Shown piece after piece: positions 62,112 through 64,000 of a DNA stretch of 64,000 nt (positions are counted from its first letter, which is position 1; each line of letters starts with the position of its first letter). Both the position numbers and the translations under genes were made by a program. The DNA lies in NCBI RefSeq assembly GCF_000517545.1, contig NZ_BAIV01000025.1, positions 32,016 to 96,015 of the forward strand. The letters are read 5' to 3'. Under the pieces are notes generated by a model. That model was not told where the DNA came from, searched no databases, and saw only the letters and a list, made by a program, of their open reading frames with translations. The stretch comes from Bacteroides reticulotermitis JCM 10512. Its GTDB lineage: Bacteria; Bacteroidota; Bacteroidia; Bacteroidales; Bacteroidaceae.

Positions 62112-62119
62112 TATATTTG
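62112..62119 (+). promoter_or_regulatory. -7 element for the PAP2 genes
   Basis: TATATTTG, 16 nt before the ATG at 62136; it rules out the in-frame start at 62103. Confidence 0.5.
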
Positions 62120-62135
62120 GGCAAACTATTATAAA

Positions 62136-62840
62136 ATGTATATGCTCGAAAAGTTATTGCCATACGAAAAGGGTTTATTCTTTCTGATAAATGGCTCTTA
62201 TTCCTATTTTATGGATTGCGTTATGTGGTTGTTTTCAGGAGGTATTATTTGGATTCCCGCCATACTCTTCTTACTTATAAGCATTATTCACGGTAAGAGA
62301 TGGCAGGTATGGCTACCTATATTAATAGCCATTGTTATTCTATTTATAGGCTGCGACCAGTTCTCTTCAGCTGTATGCAAACCTTTTTTCGCTCGCTTGC
62401 GTCCTACTCATTTTCCGGGTATTGAAGAGCATGTTAGAACGTTATACGGATATGCCGGAGGACAGTACGGATTTATTTCGGGCCATGCCACAAATTCATT
62501 TGGTTTTGCAACATTAACAGCATTATTATTCAGCAATCGATATTACTCGATCACCATCTACATCTGGGCTTTGGTCTTATCCTATTCCCGAGTTTACTTA
62601 GGAGTACATTTCGTATCCGATGTAGTAGCCGGAGCTATTTCCGGATGCATCATAGGCTGGCTGGTATACTCACTGTATCATTTTTACCAAAAGAAAAATA
62701 AAGGGTATGCTACTTCCGAGCAAATCTATTCGACGCAACGAATTAAATTAATCACGGTAGTGTTGTCATCCTACATCGTATTGATCACCTTACTTAGCGA
62801 ATTATTAATATATATCTTTAGAATGAACTTCTTTTCATAA
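62136..62840 (+). CDS. PAP2-family membrane phosphatase
   Basis: A 234-residue inner-membrane phosphatase with about six helices. The three catalytic motifs are present: KPFFARLRP, ISGHATNSFGF (x-S-G-H) and SRVYLGVHFVSDVVAG. Substrates in this family are lipid phosphates such as undecaprenyl pyrophosphate or phosphatidylglycerol phosphate. Another PAP2 gene begins 5 bp downstream, so the two are co-transcribed from the -7 box at 62112-62119. Confidence 0.93.
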   Translation: MYMLEKLLPYEKGLFFLINGSYSYFMDCVMWLFSGGIIWIPAILFLLISIIHGKRWQVWLPILIAIVILFIGCDQFSSAVCKPFFARLRPTHFPGIEEHVRTLYGYAGGQYGFISGHATNSFGFATLTALLFSNRYYSITIYIWALVLSYSRVYLGVHFVSDVVAGAISGCIIGWLVYSLYHFYQKKNKGYATSEQIYSTQRIKLITVVLSSYIVLITLLSELLIYIFRMNFFS

Positions 62841-62845
62841 GCTAT

Positions 62846-63751
62846 ATGAAACAGACTATTTTAATAGCAATATTTCTGCTCAACCTTGTCATGCAGTTGC
62901 ATGCTCAATCGGAAGACAGCATCCGTAGAAACCTTCCAATCCAGCCTAAAACTCAAACTGACTCTATAAATCTGAAGAAGAATCACTATCTAATCCCTTA
63001 TCTCTCTAACCCCATAAGGGAAAACGAGATCCTCTCATTCGGGAGCAAGCATGAAAAGTACACGACGTATCGTTCACCCAACGAAAAGAAAACGTTCTTC
63101 AATTCATCTTATTCCAAATTTCTGATACCAACCGCTTTAATCTCGTATGGAATAATTGCACAAGAAAATAAATCGCTATTAAATTTAGATCACAGCACAA
63201 ATAATGAAGTTGGAGAACATGTATCCAAACATGTACCATATGACGACTATACCCAGTATGCCCCCACCATTGCTATTTATGCACTAGATTGGACGGGAAT
63301 AAAAGCAAAGCATAATTTCAGAGACCGAACATTGATTGTAGCATCAGCCTACCTTGTTATGGGAGCAGCTGTACAAACTATGAAAAGTTCTTTTGGCGTA
63401 GAGCGTCCCGATGGCTCTAATTTTCATTCATTTCCCTCGGGACATACGGCTACTGCCTTTGTCGGGGCTCATATTCTTTTTAAAGAGTATAAGGATGTTT
63501 CTCCTTGGATTGGAATAGGTGGATATACAGTAGCCACGGCGACTGGAATTATGCGAGTCTTTAATAAAAAGCATTGGGTAAGTGATGTGGTAGCCGGGGC
63601 CGGCATTGGTATAATAAGCGCAGAATTAGGCTATATATTGTTACCGGTTTGGCATAATATACTCGGAGTTAAAGAAAATCATAAAAGTTTAGTTATCGCT
63701 CCCGTCATCAGTACAGAAAGTGCCGGACTTGGATTAGCATACACATTTTAA
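62846..63751 (+). CDS. Exported PAP2-family phosphatase (lipid A phosphatase-like)
   Basis: A 301-residue protein with a signal peptide (MKQTILIAIFLLNLVMQLHA, cut before Q), a ~90-residue N-terminal stretch, then a PAP2 domain with SSFGVERPDGSNFHSFPSGH (R-P and P-S-G-H motifs together) and VFNKKHWVSDVVAGAGIG. Exported PAP2 enzymes of Bacteroides act on lipid A or other envelope phosphates (LpxE/LpxF-type); which applies here is not shown by sequence. No gene or clear element follows in 63752-64000, which is AT-rich. Confidence 0.9.
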   Translation: MKQTILIAIFLLNLVMQLHAQSEDSIRRNLPIQPKTQTDSINLKKNHYLIPYLSNPIRENEILSFGSKHEKYTTYRSPNEKKTFFNSSYSKFLIPTALISYGIIAQENKSLLNLDHSTNNEVGEHVSKHVPYDDYTQYAPTIAIYALDWTGIKAKHNFRDRTLIVASAYLVMGAAVQTMKSSFGVERPDGSNFHSFPSGHTATAFVGAHILFKEYKDVSPWIGIGGYTVATATGIMRVFNKKHWVSDVVAGAGIGIISAELGYILLPVWHNILGVKENHKSLVIAPVISTESAGLGLAYTF

Positions 63752-64000
63752 ATACCGCAATACAATTAAGAAGATTTGATTACTCTTTAAGAGGGAGTTC
63801 ACGGAAACTAGAACTATACAGTAAGCATTGCACGACTTTCCTTTTATTCCTTCATTGTATTTAAGCAAATTACTTATCCTTTTCAAGTTGCCAGCCTCTC
63901 TGTTTCGTGTTTTTTTATTTATATAAACTTAATATTATATATTTATATCAATAGTAAAGTATAAAAACGCCCATTTCATTTATCTCTTTAGACAGTATTA

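Overview
The window looks like a chromosomal segment of a Bacteroides-type gut bacterium (order Bacteroidales). The evidence is a SusC/SusD pair at the left edge, class A beta-lactamase of the CepA/CblA branch, DUF6078 and small histone H1-like proteins, AraC regulators beside outer-membrane proteins, an RNase Y/ZapA locus, and above all more than thirty copies of the Bacteroides promoter element TAnnTTTG placed upstream of genes on both strands. Shine-Dalgarno sequences are not conspicuous. There is no rRNA, CRISPR array, transposase, integrase or prophage gene; the only RNA gene seen is tRNA-Trp(CCA).

Layout. 1-4.7 kb: SusC (frameshifted, cut by the edge) and SusD. 4.7-10.1 kb: AraC regulator divergent from an outer-membrane protein, YqaE/Pmp3, a Cys-rich secreted peptide with a TonB receptor, and a basic 60-residue protein. 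10.3-17.4 kb: a cation/proton antiporter, then a detoxification-like cluster (DUF6078, class A beta-lactamase, three acetyltransferase genes including a VOC-GNAT-GNAT fusion, HEAT-like protein). 17.7-30.4 kb: MaoC, RluA-type pseudouridine synthase, YczE/cytidylate-kinase fusion with a divergent AraC gene, SDR, TIGR01777-lipocalin fusion, Fpg/Nei-like protein, MltD-like lytic transglycosylase, the TIGR03915/TIGR03916 DNA-repair pair, histone-like protein. 30.5-38.8 kb: AlbA_2 protein, KamA-family radical SAM protein, purine/uracil permease with a probable Tsx-like porin, UDG-like and ArsC-like proteins, tRNA-Trp. 38.9-42.8 kb: VWA protein divergent from an ECF sigma factor and its probable membrane anti-sigma partner. 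42.8-48.1 kb: lutABC plus a pyridoxamine kinase, QueD, YbaN, MTA/SAH nucleosidase. 48.3-53.9 kb: a winged-helix/membrane-protein operon with two unlisted small genes and a perfect operator-like palindrome, ZapB-like/ZapA/RNase Y, a 44-residue gene, DinB. 54-59.6 kb: an HxlR-controlled flavin/iron-sulfur/nitroreductase operon, YceI, a DODA-type dioxygenase, MscS, GNAT. 59.8-63.8 kb: MoaF-like lipoprotein, NAD(P) reductase, AraC, two PAP2 phosphatases.

Most notable: (1) the 54.0-56.7 kb operon, which reads as an extracytosolic flavin electron-transfer chain ending in a membrane-anchored nitroreductase/flavin-reductase fusion, with an HxlR repressor and a palindrome over its -7 box; (2) an ECF sigma/anti-sigma locus in which both the anti-sigma protein and the divergent VWA protein carry SusC-type carboxypeptidase-like domains with a VVxGYG motif although neither is a receptor; (3) intergenic tandem repeats with an exact 21-22 nt period and about four units at three unrelated loci; (4) a perfect 18-bp inverted repeat containing mirror-image -7 boxes upstream of two tiny genes.

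A caution applies to the whole window. At least ten genes are broken by what looks like a single missing base, several in homopolymer runs, including essential motifs in otherwise intact genes. This is more like residual sequencing or assembly error than real decay, so the entries typed 'pseudogene' should be read as 'frameshifted as given'.
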